Below, piece by piece: positions 17,128 through 26,416 of a DNA stretch of 64,000 nucleotides; position 1 is the stretch's first letter, and every line of letters starts with the position of its first letter. Under the pieces are notes generated by a model, which worked only from the letters and a program-made list of their open reading frames with translations, was not told the origin of the DNA and ran no database searches. Source of the DNA: Soonwooa sp. (GTDB lineage: Bacteria > Bacteroidota > Bacteroidia > Flavobacteriales > Weeksellaceae); NCBI RefSeq assembly GCF_030151385.1, contig NZ_JASLDS010000045.1, positions 1-64,000 of the forward strand, in the 5' to 3' direction. The position numbers and the translations under genes were made by a program.

Positions 17128-19260
17128 ATGGAACAAAACGAGGCTTTATTTGATTTGATTGAACATACCAATCGAAGTATATTTTTAACAGGAAAAGCAG
17201 GAACTGGTAAAACGACTTTCCTCAATAATTTTGTTAAAAAAACTCAGAAAAAACATATCATCATCGCACCAACTGGGATTGCTGCTATTAATGCTGGCGG
17301 TGTTACCATACATTCGATGTTTGGATTTCCATTACGAACTTTTATCCCAACAACAGAACGTATCGATCAAAATCTTGCCAACAATATTGCTGACCTTACA
17401 AAGCATTTTCTTTACCGAAAAGATAAGTTGAAGCTTCTCCGAGAGATTGAAGTCATCATTATTGACGAGGTGTCGATGTTGCGTGCTGATGTCTTGGATA
17501 TGATGGATTTTGCACTTCGTCACATTCGCAGAAATCCTTTAAAATTCGGAGGTGTGCAAATGTTATTTATTGGTGATCTTTACCAGTTGCCTCCAGTTGT
17601 TAGAGACGAATATTTGCTGAATCAATATTATAAATCGCCTTTTTTCTTTCATGCAAAAGCAGTTGAAGCATATCCAATTATCACAATAGAACTTCGAAAA
17701 GTCTATCGCCAAACGGATGAAAAATTTCTGGAGATATTAAATGCCATCCGAAATGGTGATGTCGAAAACATTGATTTTAATGAATTAAATTCTCGTTACG
17801 ATCCAGACTTCGAAGCTGAGGAAGAAGCTTACGTCTATCTGTGCTCGCACAATAGACAAGCCGACGAAATCAATCAGCGAAAGCTAAAAGAACTCGGCAA
17901 CTCTTCGCATTATTTCGATGCCGAAATTGTTGGCGATTTCAAAGAAAGTCAATATCCAAACGAGGAAACTTTGGAGCTAAAAGTAGGTTCGCAAATTATG
18001 TTCATCCGAAATGACACGTCGCCAGACAAACGTTATTATAACGGAAAATTGGCTGAAATCACTTACATCAACGGTGACGAAATAAGTGTTGTCATGGAAG
18101 GCAGCGAAGAAGAATTCATCATCAAACCAGAAATCTGGGAACAAAAAAGATATGGACTCGACGCCGAAAAAAATATTACAGAGGAGGTTTTGGGAAGCTT
18201 CAAGCAATATCCAATTCGCTTGGCTTGGGCGGTTACCATCCATAAAAGTCAAGGTTTGACATTTGACCGATTGATTATCGATGCCGGAAAAAGTTTTGCT
18301 TCTGGGCAAGTCTATGTTGCCTTGTCGCGTTGCCGCACCTTGGAAGGTATTGTTTTGAAATCCAGAATTACGCCCGACGTTATTTTTAAAGATCATCGCG
18401 TTGCAGAATTTCAATCCACGACCAATGCTAATGATAAAATGGAAGCTATTTTGGAAGCTGAAAAATATGATTACAGCATCGAAAAAGTTATCCGAAGATT
18501 GGATTGCACTTGGTTTGCACAGACTTTAGAAATTTGGTACAATAGCGGGAAAGACAGTCGTTACCTCGATCGTGAACAGAAGAAAAATTTGTATTTAACA
18601 CTAAAACCAGAAATCAATAATCTGGGACAAATTTTTGTTAAGTTCGAAAAGATTTTAAAGCAACTAACTTATAAATTCATCCATCAGGAAAGCGATTGGC
18701 AGCAAGTTGAAGAAAAGGCAAAAGGCGCTGTTAATTTCTTTTTTACAAATGTTAATGATAAAATATTTATCCCTTTAAAAGATTTTTATGCCACAACAAA
18801 AGGCGTTAAAGGTCTAAAAGCTTATAACGAAGATTTTAAAATTTGGATTGATGATTTGCAAGAATATCTAAAAGACATCAAGGATGCAAAACTTCTAAAT
18901 GTTGAATTATTCGACAAGAAAAATGATGTTGAAATCACCGCAACCATCAAAAAAATCCCGACGCATATTATCAGCTACCAAATGTTTGAAGAAGGAAAAA
19001 CATTAAGCGAAATTGCTAGAGATCGCGGTTTGGTCATTTCCACTGTATATGGACATTTAGCCAAATTTGCTGAGCAAGGTGTCTTGGACAAAAAAGACCT
19101 TTTGAGAATCTATCCTAAAGAGAAAATTGAAAGCTTCGAAAAAGCATTTAAAGAAAATCCGCAAGAAACACTCAACGATTGGAAATCCGTTTTGCCATCG
19201 GACTTTGAATTCAATGAAATAAGGTTATTATGGAATTATTTTCTTAATTTGAAGCCCTAA
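17128..19260 (+). CDS. PIF1-like helicase with C-terminal HTH domain
   Basis: A 710-residue superfamily 1B helicase. Walker A is GKAGTGKTT (residues 22-30), Walker B is VIIIDEVSML (near 110), and IAPTGIAA and GDLYQLPPV are PIF1/RecD-type motifs. Motif VI appears as AWAVTIHKSQGLTFD ... GQVYVALSRCR (near 370-405). After a linker, residues about 620-660 (GKTLSEIARDRGLVISTVYGHLAKF) form a helix-turn-helix of the kind found at the end of some RecQ-like and PIF1-like Bacteroidota helicases. It probably unwinds replication or recombination intermediates, in keeping with ruvC 12 bp upstream. Confidence 0.9.
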   Translation: MEQNEALFDLIEHTNRSIFLTGKAGTGKTTFLNNFVKKTQKKHIIIAPTGIAAINAGGVTIHSMFGFPLRTFIPTTERIDQNLANNIADLTKHFLYRKDKLKLLREIEVIIIDEVSMLRADVLDMMDFALRHIRRNPLKFGGVQMLFIGDLYQLPPVVRDEYLLNQYYKSPFFFHAKAVEAYPIITIELRKVYRQTDEKFLEILNAIRNGDVENIDFNELNSRYDPDFEAEEEAYVYLCSHNRQADEINQRKLKELGNSSHYFDAEIVGDFKESQYPNEETLELKVGSQIMFIRNDTSPDKRYYNGKLAEITYINGDEISVVMEGSEEEFIIKPEIWEQKRYGLDAEKNITEEVLGSFKQYPIRLAWAVTIHKSQGLTFDRLIIDAGKSFASGQVYVALSRCRTLEGIVLKSRITPDVIFKDHRVAEFQSTTNANDKMEAILEAEKYDYSIEKVIRRLDCTWFAQTLEIWYNSGKDSRYLDREQKKNLYLTLKPEINNLGQIFVKFEKILKQLTYKFIHQESDWQQVEEKAKGAVNFFFTNVNDKIFIPLKDFYATTKGVKGLKAYNEDFKIWIDDLQEYLKDIKDAKLLNVELFDKKNDVEITATIKKIPTHIISYQMFEEGKTLSEIARDRGLVISTVYGHLAKFAEQGVLDKKDLLRIYPKEKIESFEKAFKENPQETLNDWKSVLPSDFEFNEIRLLWNYFLNLKP

Positions 19261-19268
19261 ATAAAATT

Positions 19269-19715
19269 ATGGAACAACTCGACATTTTTGATTCTTTTGA
19301 TAGTGAAAACATTAGACGCCGCACACTTCTCCCGCTGTGGATGAAAATCTTCACATGGATTTTCCTAGTAACAGGAGTTGCCGCCGCAGTAATCTTACCG
19401 ATTGCGTCTATCTTTTTAACGAAAATTGATTTAGAAATTTATGGTTTCTATGCCACACAACTTTGGACTTTTGATGGTGTTGCCATTTTATTAATTTTTC
19501 TGCTAAAAGGTATTGTGGCTTATGGATTATGGTTCGAAAAAGATTGGGCTATAAAATTGGCAATTGTTGATGCTATTCTTGGGATTGTAATTTGTATTTA
19601 TGCCATGTTTATACAATATTCGACGCCAGAGCATTTCGAAGTTAATCTTCGCTTAGAATTAGTTTTGTTGATTCCGTATTTAATAAAATCTTGGAGATTA
19701 AACTCCATTTGGTAA
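19269..19715 (+). CDS. Small four-helix membrane protein
   Basis: A 148-residue protein with four hydrophobic segments (about 28-50, 68-90, 97-115, 125-143) and an acidic N-terminus (MEQLDIFDSFDSEN). No recognised family. It starts 8 bp after the helicase stop and ends at a terminator, so it is the third gene of the ruvC operon by position only. Nothing links it functionally to DNA repair. Confidence 0.75.
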   Translation: MEQLDIFDSFDSENIRRRTLLPLWMKIFTWIFLVTGVAAAVILPIASIFLTKIDLEIYGFYATQLWTFDGVAILLIFLLKGIVAYGLWFEKDWAIKLAIVDAILGIVICIYAMFIQYSTPEHFEVNLRLELVLLIPYLIKSWRLNSIW

Positions 19716-19719
19716 ACAT

Positions 19720-19748
19720 AAAAAAACATCTCGTTTGAGATGTTTTTT
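19720..19748. terminator. Bidirectional terminator
   Basis: AAAAAACATCTC / GAGATGTTTTTT with a short GTTT loop between convergent genes. Useful on both strands. Confidence 0.9.
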
Positions 19749-19751
19749 GTT

Positions 19752-20432
19752 TTATTTCTGTTCTGTATAGATTGTGGTCAAAAAATCAGCATAAGAGCGT
19801 TCTAGCCCAATAATATCGCTGGACTTAATATTGATTCCGCCGTAGATACTGTTATTCTCTTTAACCTTAAAATTAGAAATTTGGAAATACTGTGCAGGAT
19901 GATCTTCCTTTCCAGTAACCTTTATACCACTTCCCAAAAACTGTCTTGTAGAAACACTAATTTCTTCACCGACACCGAAAGTCTTTTTGATAAAGTGTCT
20001 ATCTTGCAATTCTAATTTATCTTTGTTAATACCAATTTTTTGAGCTTTCCCAGCTGATGCAATTAGATAAATGCAGTTGTGCTCAACAGGAATCTGATCT
20101 GCTGGAACATAGTACAGATTCAACATATAATGATTTGGGTTAAACGCTTCATCTTCCAAGCCATCAGGTTTTCTCCACGAAAAAGTATTTGCGCCGATTT
20201 CTTTTGCTTTTTTGTACACAGCATTAAAAACGGTGACATCATCATTAGAAAAACCATTCACCAAAATCTCGCCAAGATATTCGCCCTTGGTAATTTCGGG
20301 ATTAATTTTGTATAAAAATTTATCAGTATTGTCACTGGTTTTTGCAACATTACTCAAGATGACATTTTGCGCAAAAGTCAAAACGCTCAAGAATAAAATA
20401 GCGAAAGAAAATATTTTTGTGTGAAGCTTCAT
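19752..20432 (-). CDS. Secreted protein of unknown function
   Basis: A 226-residue protein with signal peptide MKLHTKIFSFAILFLSVLTFAQ. The mature part is mixed alpha/beta, with IGANTFSWRKPDG and a hydrophobic strand HNCIYLIASAGK. I do not recognise a family. It follows rfbD by 27 bp on the same strand and may be the last gene of the thioesterase-rfbD transcript, which ends at the shared terminator. Confidence 0.7.
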   Translation of the reverse strand: MKLHTKIFSFAILFLSVLTFAQNVILSNVAKTSDNTDKFLYKINPEITKGEYLGEILVNGFSNDDVTVFNAVYKKAKEIGANTFSWRKPDGLEDEAFNPNHYMLNLYYVPADQIPVEHNCIYLIASAGKAQKIGINKDKLELQDRHFIKKTFGVGEEISVSTRQFLGSGIKVTGKEDHPAQYFQISNFKVKENNSIYGGINIKSSDIIGLERSYADFLTTIYTEQK

Positions 20433-20459
20433 TATTTTAATATTTAAGTAAGAAAAGCT

Positions 20460-21326
20460 TTATTTAAAACTTTTTAAAATTTCGATGCAAGATTCCAAAC
20501 TATGTTCCCAACGACGCGGCTCGATACCATAGGTCGATTCAATTTTGTCAAGATTCATGGTAGAACGCATTGGACGTTTTGCAGGTGTCGGAAATTGCTC
20601 GGTTGTAATTGGGTTAAGTTTAACTTTAGAACCAGAAAATTCCTTAATTTTTTCAGCAAAATTAAACCAAGTCGTTTCTGGATAATTTGAGAAATGAAAA
20701 ATCCCAAAATGCTTAGCATCTTTTTTAATAATTTCCATTATAGCATCTGCTAAATCGTTTGCGTTGGTTGGTTGACCATATTGATCATTCACGATTCCCA
20801 ATTCTTCCTTGGTTGCAAACAAATTAAGCATGGTTTTAACGAAGTTCTTATTAAACTCCGAATACAACCAAGATGTTCTCAAAATAATCGTTTTTGGGTT
20901 GTTATCTAAAGCCAGCTCCTCGCCTTTTCTCTTACTTGCACCATACACGCCTTGTGGATTGGTAAAGTTATCTTCGCAATAATCGATATTGGTATTCCCC
21001 TCGAAAACGTAATCTGTAGAAACATGAATTAAAGTACACTCGTGGCTTTCGCAAACGTCTGCCAAATCAGCAACTGCATAAGCATTAACAGCAAAAGCTT
21101 TTTCCTCTTCGGTTTCCGCTAAATCGACGGCTGTGTAGGCTGAAGCGTTGATGCAATAATCAGGTTGATAATCCTGAAACTCGCGTGAAATATCCTCGTG
21201 TTTTGTAATATCTAAAACGGATGATCCTGTAAAGTTAAAATCAAAAACATCGTGGTATTTATGTGCTAGTTTTTGCAAGCAATGCCCTAATTGTCCGTTG
21301 GCTCCGATTACTAAAATTCTTTTCAT
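20460..21326 (-). CDS. rfbD: dTDP-4-dehydrorhamnose reductase
   Basis: Reduces dTDP-4-keto-L-rhamnose to dTDP-L-rhamnose with NAD(P)H, for surface polysaccharides. The 288 residues show an N-terminal Rossmann motif GANGQLG (8-14), DYCINASAYTAVDLAE, HVSTDYVFEG and the SDR-type catalytic YGASK near residue 128, plus WLYSEFNKNFVKTML. The other dTDP-rhamnose genes (rfbA, B, C) are not adjacent, but capsule genes lie about 6 kb away. Gap to the upstream thioesterase gene is 12 bp. Confidence 0.93.
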   Translation of the reverse strand: MKRILVIGANGQLGHCLQKLAHKYHDVFDFNFTGSSVLDITKHEDISREFQDYQPDYCINASAYTAVDLAETEEEKAFAVNAYAVADLADVCESHECTLIHVSTDYVFEGNTNIDYCEDNFTNPQGVYGASKRKGEELALDNNPKTIILRTSWLYSEFNKNFVKTMLNLFATKEELGIVNDQYGQPTNANDLADAIMEIIKKDAKHFGIFHFSNYPETTWFNFAEKIKEFSGSKVKLNPITTEQFPTPAKRPMRSTMNLDKIESTYGIEPRRWEHSLESCIEILKSFK

Positions 21327-21338
21327 ACTTATTTATTT

Positions 21339-21818
21339 TTAGTTTTTATTAAATGCTCGCAAAACCTTTGTACGTTCTGCAAAGTCTTTTTCGGGAAGAT
21401 CAACAATGGTTGGCGTAAAGAGATCTAAAGTCTCTTGCGGATGCGGCACACTTGTCCGAGATTTCATACTAAAATGGATAACCGTCATCCAAAGCACAGC
21501 GTGAATCGTTTTTTCGTCCTCGCTTTTCATTAAGATTTCCACTTTAGAAATGCGATCTTGCAATTCTATTAATTTGCTAGAAATTACAACTTTTTTATTA
21601 TATCGAACTTCTTTGAAATAAGCAATTTCATTTTGAATACTTACCCAAGTAAAACCTGTTTTGGTAGCGTATTCTTCGTAAGTAAATCCAAAGTGTTCTT
21701 CTACATGATCTTCCCTTGCATTAAGCATGTATACCAAATAATTAATGTTGTTGAGATGCCCAATTGGGTCGCAATCTGCAAAGCGAACTTTGGCAATACT
21801 CTTGAATTCATTTTCCAT
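21339..21818 (-). CDS. Hotdog-fold acyl-CoA thioesterase
   Basis: A 159-residue 4HBT-type thioesterase. VRFADCDPIGHLNNINYLVYMLNARED holds the aspartate of the YbgC/4HBT active site in the typical 'D-x-D-x-x-G-H-x-N' arrangement. It likely hydrolyses acyl-CoA or acyl-ACP. The start is set at the ATG at 21818: an in-frame upstream start would fall inside the terminator stem of the preceding operon (21828-21856), and the nine extra residues look unlike the family. rfbD follows after 12 bp. Confidence 0.88.
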   Translation of the reverse strand: MENEFKSIAKVRFADCDPIGHLNNINYLVYMLNAREDHVEEHFGFTYEEYATKTGFTWVSIQNEIAYFKEVRYNKKVVISSKLIELQDRISKVEILMKSEDEKTIHAVLWMTVIHFSMKSRTSVPHPQETLDLFTPTIVDLPEKDFAERTKVLRAFNKN

Positions 21819-21827
21819 AGGGCAAAA

Positions 21828-21856
21828 ATAAAAAAACCACTCCAATAAGAGTGGTT
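21828..21856 (-). terminator. Terminator of the bamA-ompH operon
   Basis: Stem AACCACTC / GAGTGGTT with loop CAATAA. On the minus strand a seven-T run follows. It lies 22 bases after the second ompH stop. Confidence 0.9.
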
Positions 21857-21878
21857 AATATCTGTTAATTAAAACGAA

Positions 21879-22376
21879 TTATTTAATTCCTAATTGCGTT
21901 TTAACATCTTGAGTCGCATCTGGACCTCCTTTGTAAACGAATACTGTATCGTCAACGATGAAGTCATATCCTTTAGCTTTAGCTACTTTAGAGATAGCGT
22001 CTTTAATTTTAGCTTCGATTGGTGTAAGACCAGCGTCATATTTGTCTCTGATATCTTTTTCGCCAGCCATAGCTTCTTGTTGTAAGTTAGCTTGAAGTTT
22101 TTCTAATTCAGCATTTCTTTGCTCATTAATTTGTTGTGTTTGAGTAGCTGCTTCTTTAGAATATTTTTCGAACAATTGTTGAGCCGAAGCTTTCTTTTTA
22201 TCTAATTCTGTTTTTTTAGCATCAGATAAAGTTTTCATTTGTTGGTCTAACTTAATTTTTTCGGGCATTACGCTAAGTACAGATGCAACATCTAATGAAG
22301 CAATCTTTTGAGCTTTTGCAACGCCTACTGCAACAAACATCATAACTGCTGCAAATAATACACTTAGTTTTTTCAT
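21879..22376 (-). CDS. OmpH/Skp family periplasmic chaperone, copy 2
   Basis: A 165-residue Skp-like chaperone that holds unfolded outer-membrane proteins in the periplasm. A signal peptide (residues 1-22, ending VGVAKA) leads to KIASLDVASVLSVMPE, then a long Lys/Gln/Glu-rich coiled-coil hairpin (about 45-110) and the C-terminal strand KGYDFIVDDTVFVYKGG. It directly follows the other OmpH gene and bamA, the usual arrangement in flavobacteria. It is the last gene before the terminator. Confidence 0.92.
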   Translation of the reverse strand: MKKLSVLFAAVMMFVAVGVAKAQKIASLDVASVLSVMPEKIKLDQQMKTLSDAKKTELDKKKASAQQLFEKYSKEAATQTQQINEQRNAELEKLQANLQQEAMAGEKDIRDKYDAGLTPIEAKIKDAISKVAKAKGYDFIVDDTVFVYKGGPDATQDVKTQLGIK

Positions 22377-22405
22377 AATAGAATTTATATAATTTTAATT
22401 GTTAC

Positions 22406-23071
22406 TTAATTTGCTTGGAAACTATTATCCGTTTTTAATTTTTGAGTTTCGTTTACATTACCTCTCGCAGGCTTACTTGTTCTTGATTTTGGATTGTTAT
22501 CATTATTAAGAACTGGTGCGCCAACTTTGTTTCCTGGCTTCGTATCATTATTAGATTTTGGAAGATTCTTCACTAATAAATCTAGCACAGCATCCGTATA
22601 ATCATACTTTTTGTCCAAGAACAAAACGCTAGTGTTATTGCTTTTATCAATAACTATGCCCAATGTATTTTTTTTGGACATCACATCAATACTATTCCAG
22701 ATTTGATCTTGGTAAGGCTTAACTAAACTAGAGCGAAGCTGATCAATCTCACCACCTGTACCAAAACGGCCATTAATAGTGTTGCGGATATTATTTTCTA
22801 AATCCGATATTTCTTTTTCTCTCAATTTTAATTGATCTCCAACTAATAAAACTTTTTCGCTCTCGAAAGCCGCTTTTTTAGTCTCGTATTCGTTTTGCAA
22901 TCTTTGCAAATCGCCTTGCCATTGAGACACTTGATTGTTAAGTCTAGTCTCAGCTTCTTTATATTGTGGTAATTTGCTCAATATATAACTGGTATCAACA
23001 ACACCAATTTTTTGTGCGAAAGCTGTTCCTGAAAAAACACATAATGTAAAAGCTAAAACTAATTTCTTCAT
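22406..23071 (-). CDS. OmpH/Skp family periplasmic chaperone, copy 1
   Basis: A 221-residue Skp-family protein with signal peptide MKKLVLAFTLCVFSGTAFAQ. The mature start KIGVVDTSYILSKLPQYKEAE is the OmpH signature, a charged coiled coil spans about 40-110, and the strand LGIVIDKSNNTSVLFLDKKYDYTD closes the domain. A 45-residue low-complexity Asn/Lys/Pro tail makes it longer than the second copy. Eighteen bp after bamA and 29 bp before the second ompH, so cotranscribed. The two copies probably form homo- or heterotrimers. Confidence 0.93.
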   Translation of the reverse strand: MKKLVLAFTLCVFSGTAFAQKIGVVDTSYILSKLPQYKEAETRLNNQVSQWQGDLQRLQNEYETKKAAFESEKVLLVGDQLKLREKEISDLENNIRNTINGRFGTGGEIDQLRSSLVKPYQDQIWNSIDVMSKKNTLGIVIDKSNNTSVLFLDKKYDYTDAVLDLLVKNLPKSNNDTKPGNKVGAPVLNNDNNPKSRTSKPARGNVNETQKLKTDNSFQAN

Positions 23072-23089
23072 ATTACAAATGTATAAAAA

Positions 23090-25630
23090 TTATAATGGTT
23101 GGTTCATTAAGAAGTGCGTTTGCCATCCTGACGGTTCTGTTTGACCAAGACCTTTGTCAAATCCATAAGCAAAGTCAAATCCAATCAAACCAAATGCAGA
23201 CATCGAAACTCTAATACCAACACCTACTGATCTCTTCAACTGGAACGGGTTATAACTTCCCCAAGAATTCCAAGCATTACCACCTTCAACAAAGGTTAAA
23301 GCAAAAATCTTTGCAGTTTGGTTCATAGATATTGGATATCTTAACTCCGCAGCAAATCTGTTATAAATTGTTGCGCCACCATAAGGCGTAATATCATAAG
23401 GTGTAGATGCTGTGAAACCTGTAGAAGAAGCATTCTCATAACCTCTCAAAGGAACAATCTCTCTACCATCGAATCTACCATTGAAAAGCCCGACACCTCC
23501 GACATAGAATCTCTCAAATGGTGGCGCTCCCAGCTCTTTGTTATATCCACTAAGGTATCCCATCTCTGCAGTTGTTCTAAGAACAAGTTTACCGATAACT
23601 TCGTTGTAGAAATCTGCTTTAAATTTAACTTTAAAGAATTCCATCCACTTATACTTATCCAAAGCTGACATTGTAGAATAATCTTTCTTCTCAAATATCG
23701 AATAAGGTGGTGTAAATTTCACATTAAAATCCAAGTTTGATCCATAAGTTGGGAAAATTGGATCTAGACCAGCTGAACTACGTGTAAGACCTAAGTTGAT
23801 TGTAAATGACTTTGTCGTACCATTCATTTCTTGCTGATCCCCAAACTGGAATGGATAGTTCTGGAAGTTATAACTCTGGAACTGTAGACCAGTGTAGAAT
23901 GAGAAATAATCATCTGGCCAATTTAGTCTTCTTGTTAAACCTACGTTAGCAGAGAAAATATTTAATTTTTGGTTTTCACCTGAAACATAATCGTAATTAA
24001 CACGAGAGTAGTTAAAACCAACACTCAAGGCAGTTGGACGTGTACCAAATAACCAAGGCTCAACAAATGAAATTGAGTAGTTGGTAAAATACTGTCCTGC
24101 CTGTGCTTGCAAAGATAAAGTCTGACCATCTCCCTGAGGAACTGGCTTAAAGTCTTTAAGCTTCAAGAAGTTTCTTAGCGAGAAGTTGTTAAATGTCAAA
24201 CCTAAAGTTCCGATAAAAGAGTTACCTCCATAACCAGCTTGCAATTGGACTTGCGAAGATCCTTTCTCCACCAAGGTCCAATGCATATTAACCGTATTAT
24301 CCTGCGGATTTGGTTTAACATCAGTTCCGATTTGTTGAGGATCAAAAAACTGCATCCCTGCCAATTCGAAATAAGTTCTTTTAATATCAGATTTTGCAAA
24401 CAAAGCACCAGGCATTGTTCTTAAAGATCTAAGGATAACGTGGTCATGTGTTGTTGTATTACCAGACCAAGTTACACGGTTCCAAGTTGCCTTTTCACCT
24501 TCGTTGATACGGATTTCAAGATCAATAGAATCTCCTTTAACTGCTTTTTCTACTGGTGTTATTGTTGAGAAAAGGAAACCATTGTTCATGTAGATAGACT
24601 TGATGTCAGAATCATCTTCTTTACCACCATCTTCACCTACTTTCTTGTTAAATCCAACTGCATCGTAAATATCACCCGTTTTATAACCTAATATCTTTTG
24701 TAAAAACTCTGTTGTAAAGGTTGTATTTCCAATAAAGTTAACATTACCAATATAATATTTTTTACCTTCTTTAAGGTCAACATTGATATGGTACCCCTTT
24801 TGATCACGCGTTACTGAATCAGACACAATTGCAGCATCTCTAAAACCTAAAGAGTTGTAATAACTGATAAGGTGCTTTTTATCCTCTTCATATTTATCTT
24901 CAATAAATTTTGATGGTTTAATAAGCCCGATTAAGAAACGCTTTTGCTTAGTGTCTTTGAAACCATTTTTTCTAAGTTTACTAGAAGAAACGTTTTCATT
25001 TCCTTTGAAAATAATTTCGTCAATCTTAACCTTTTTGCCTTTATCAACTTCAATAGTCCAGTCTACCATGTTAGGATCGGTAGCACTTGGTGTATCCGTA
25101 ATCTTGATTTTAGCATCCGCAAAACCTTTTTTGATGTATTCTTGCGGAATTTTATTTTGTAAACTAGAAACTAGATTGTTATTAATCTTTGTTCCTGGTT
25201 TAAGATTATTATCTTTAATAAATTTTTCGTTCTTCGACTTCCCAACACCCTTTCCTGTGAACTTCACTTGTCCAAGTTCTTTAAGATCTTGCAAAGAAAA
25301 ACGAAGCACAGCTTGATCGCCATCTACAGTTTCTACAAGAACTTCAACTTTCGAAAAAGATTGAGAATCCCATAATTTCTTAATTGCAGAACTAATGCGC
25401 TGACCTGGTATTTCGATTTTTTCTCCCTTTACCAAACCTGCCATTCTAAGGATCTGTGCCGAAGAATATTTTTTAACACCATCAACAACGATGTCTTTTA
25501 GAAAGTACTCATGTCCATCTGGCTCATTTTGTACTTCTGTAGTTTGGGTACCAGTTTGTGGGTTTATTTGTGCATTAACTACATTAGCTGTAGCTGCAAA
25601 AAATATTATAGGTAAAATAATTTTTTTCAT
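23090..25630 (-). CDS. bamA: Outer-membrane protein assembly factor BamA
   Basis: The central component of the beta-barrel assembly machine. The 846-residue protein has a signal peptide (MKKIILPIIFFAATANVVNAQ), five POTRA-like domains over about residues 45-430 and a 16-strand barrel. The conserved VGVGIRVSMSAFGLIGFDFAYG motif near the C-terminus corresponds to the VRGF/last-strand region. The ATG at 25630 is preferred: an in-frame TTG at 25651 would add seven residues in front of the signal peptide. It lies between uppS and two ompH genes in one operon. Confidence 0.95.
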   Translation of the reverse strand: MKKIILPIIFFAATANVVNAQINPQTGTQTTEVQNEPDGHEYFLKDIVVDGVKKYSSAQILRMAGLVKGEKIEIPGQRISSAIKKLWDSQSFSKVEVLVETVDGDQAVLRFSLQDLKELGQVKFTGKGVGKSKNEKFIKDNNLKPGTKINNNLVSSLQNKIPQEYIKKGFADAKIKITDTPSATDPNMVDWTIEVDKGKKVKIDEIIFKGNENVSSSKLRKNGFKDTKQKRFLIGLIKPSKFIEDKYEEDKKHLISYYNSLGFRDAAIVSDSVTRDQKGYHINVDLKEGKKYYIGNVNFIGNTTFTTEFLQKILGYKTGDIYDAVGFNKKVGEDGGKEDDSDIKSIYMNNGFLFSTITPVEKAVKGDSIDLEIRINEGEKATWNRVTWSGNTTTHDHVILRSLRTMPGALFAKSDIKRTYFELAGMQFFDPQQIGTDVKPNPQDNTVNMHWTLVEKGSSQVQLQAGYGGNSFIGTLGLTFNNFSLRNFLKLKDFKPVPQGDGQTLSLQAQAGQYFTNYSISFVEPWLFGTRPTALSVGFNYSRVNYDYVSGENQKLNIFSANVGLTRRLNWPDDYFSFYTGLQFQSYNFQNYPFQFGDQQEMNGTTKSFTINLGLTRSSAGLDPIFPTYGSNLDFNVKFTPPYSIFEKKDYSTMSALDKYKWMEFFKVKFKADFYNEVIGKLVLRTTAEMGYLSGYNKELGAPPFERFYVGGVGLFNGRFDGREIVPLRGYENASSTGFTASTPYDITPYGGATIYNRFAAELRYPISMNQTAKIFALTFVEGGNAWNSWGSYNPFQLKRSVGVGIRVSMSAFGLIGFDFAYGFDKGLGQTEPSGWQTHFLMNQPL

Positions 25631-25669
25631 TTCTCTTCCTGAGTTCTTCAATCGCTAAATCCCCTTTTG

Positions 25670-26413
25670 TTACTTGACTTGCTCACTAGTCATTCCGTAA
25701 CGTCTTTCTTTATTTTGATAATCCAATATACATTGGAAAAAAATGTCTTTACTAAAGTCTGGCCACAACACATTCAAGAATTGAAGCTCAGCATATGCTA
25801 TTTGCCAAAGCATAAAATTACTAATACGAATCTCTCCACTTGTACGAATCATAAGATCTACAGGTGGAAAATCTTTTGTATAAAGATGACTTTCGAATAC
25901 TTTCCCGTCAATATCTTCTACTGACAATTGCCCATCTTTAACATCAGAAGCAATTTCTTTAACTGCTTTTAGAATTTCATTTTGAGCACCATAGTTAAGC
26001 GCCAAAATAAGATTCCCTCTTGTATTATTTTTTGTTAAATCAACCAAATTAAGGAGCTGATCTCGCACTAATTCTGGCAATTTAGAAATATCCCCAATAA
26101 AATGAAGTCTTAAACCTTTTGTATAAATTTCCTCTGCCTCGTTAAGCAGAGATTCTGATAACAAAGACATTAATGTGTCCACTTCATCTGTTGGACGTTT
26201 CCAATTTTCTGTTGAAAAAGTATAAAGTGTTAGGTAGGGTATATTGATTTCGTTACATGCATTAATGGCGTTACGAACGGCCTCGATAGCATTACGATGA
26301 CCAAATGTCCTCTGCTCTCCTCTTGTTTTTGCCCAACGACCATTACCATCCATAATGATTGCAACATGCTGCGGCAAATTCTCCTTATCTATTTTTTCTT
26401 TTAAGTCTGACAT
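25670..26413 (-). CDS. uppS: Isoprenyl transferase (undecaprenyl diphosphate synthase)
   Basis: Condenses isopentenyl diphosphate onto farnesyl diphosphate to make the C55 lipid carrier for peptidoglycan and surface glycans. The 247 residues are standard. The active-site aspartate D22 is in AIIMDGNGRWAK, followed by RTFGHRNAIEAVRN, LTLYTFSTENWKRP, and near the C-terminus LMIRTSGEIRISNFMLWQIAYAELQF-type sequence with the RxSGExRxSNF motif. It is the second gene of the DUF6089-uppS-bamA-ompH-ompH operon, 3 bp after DUF6089. Confidence 0.96.
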   Translation of the reverse strand: MSDLKEKIDKENLPQHVAIIMDGNGRWAKTRGEQRTFGHRNAIEAVRNAINACNEINIPYLTLYTFSTENWKRPTDEVDTLMSLLSESLLNEAEEIYTKGLRLHFIGDISKLPELVRDQLLNLVDLTKNNTRGNLILALNYGAQNEILKAVKEIASDVKDGQLSVEDIDGKVFESHLYTKDFPPVDLMIRTSGEIRISNFMLWQIAYAELQFLNVLWPDFSKDIFFQCILDYQNKERRYGMTSEQVK

Positions 26414-26416
26414 TTA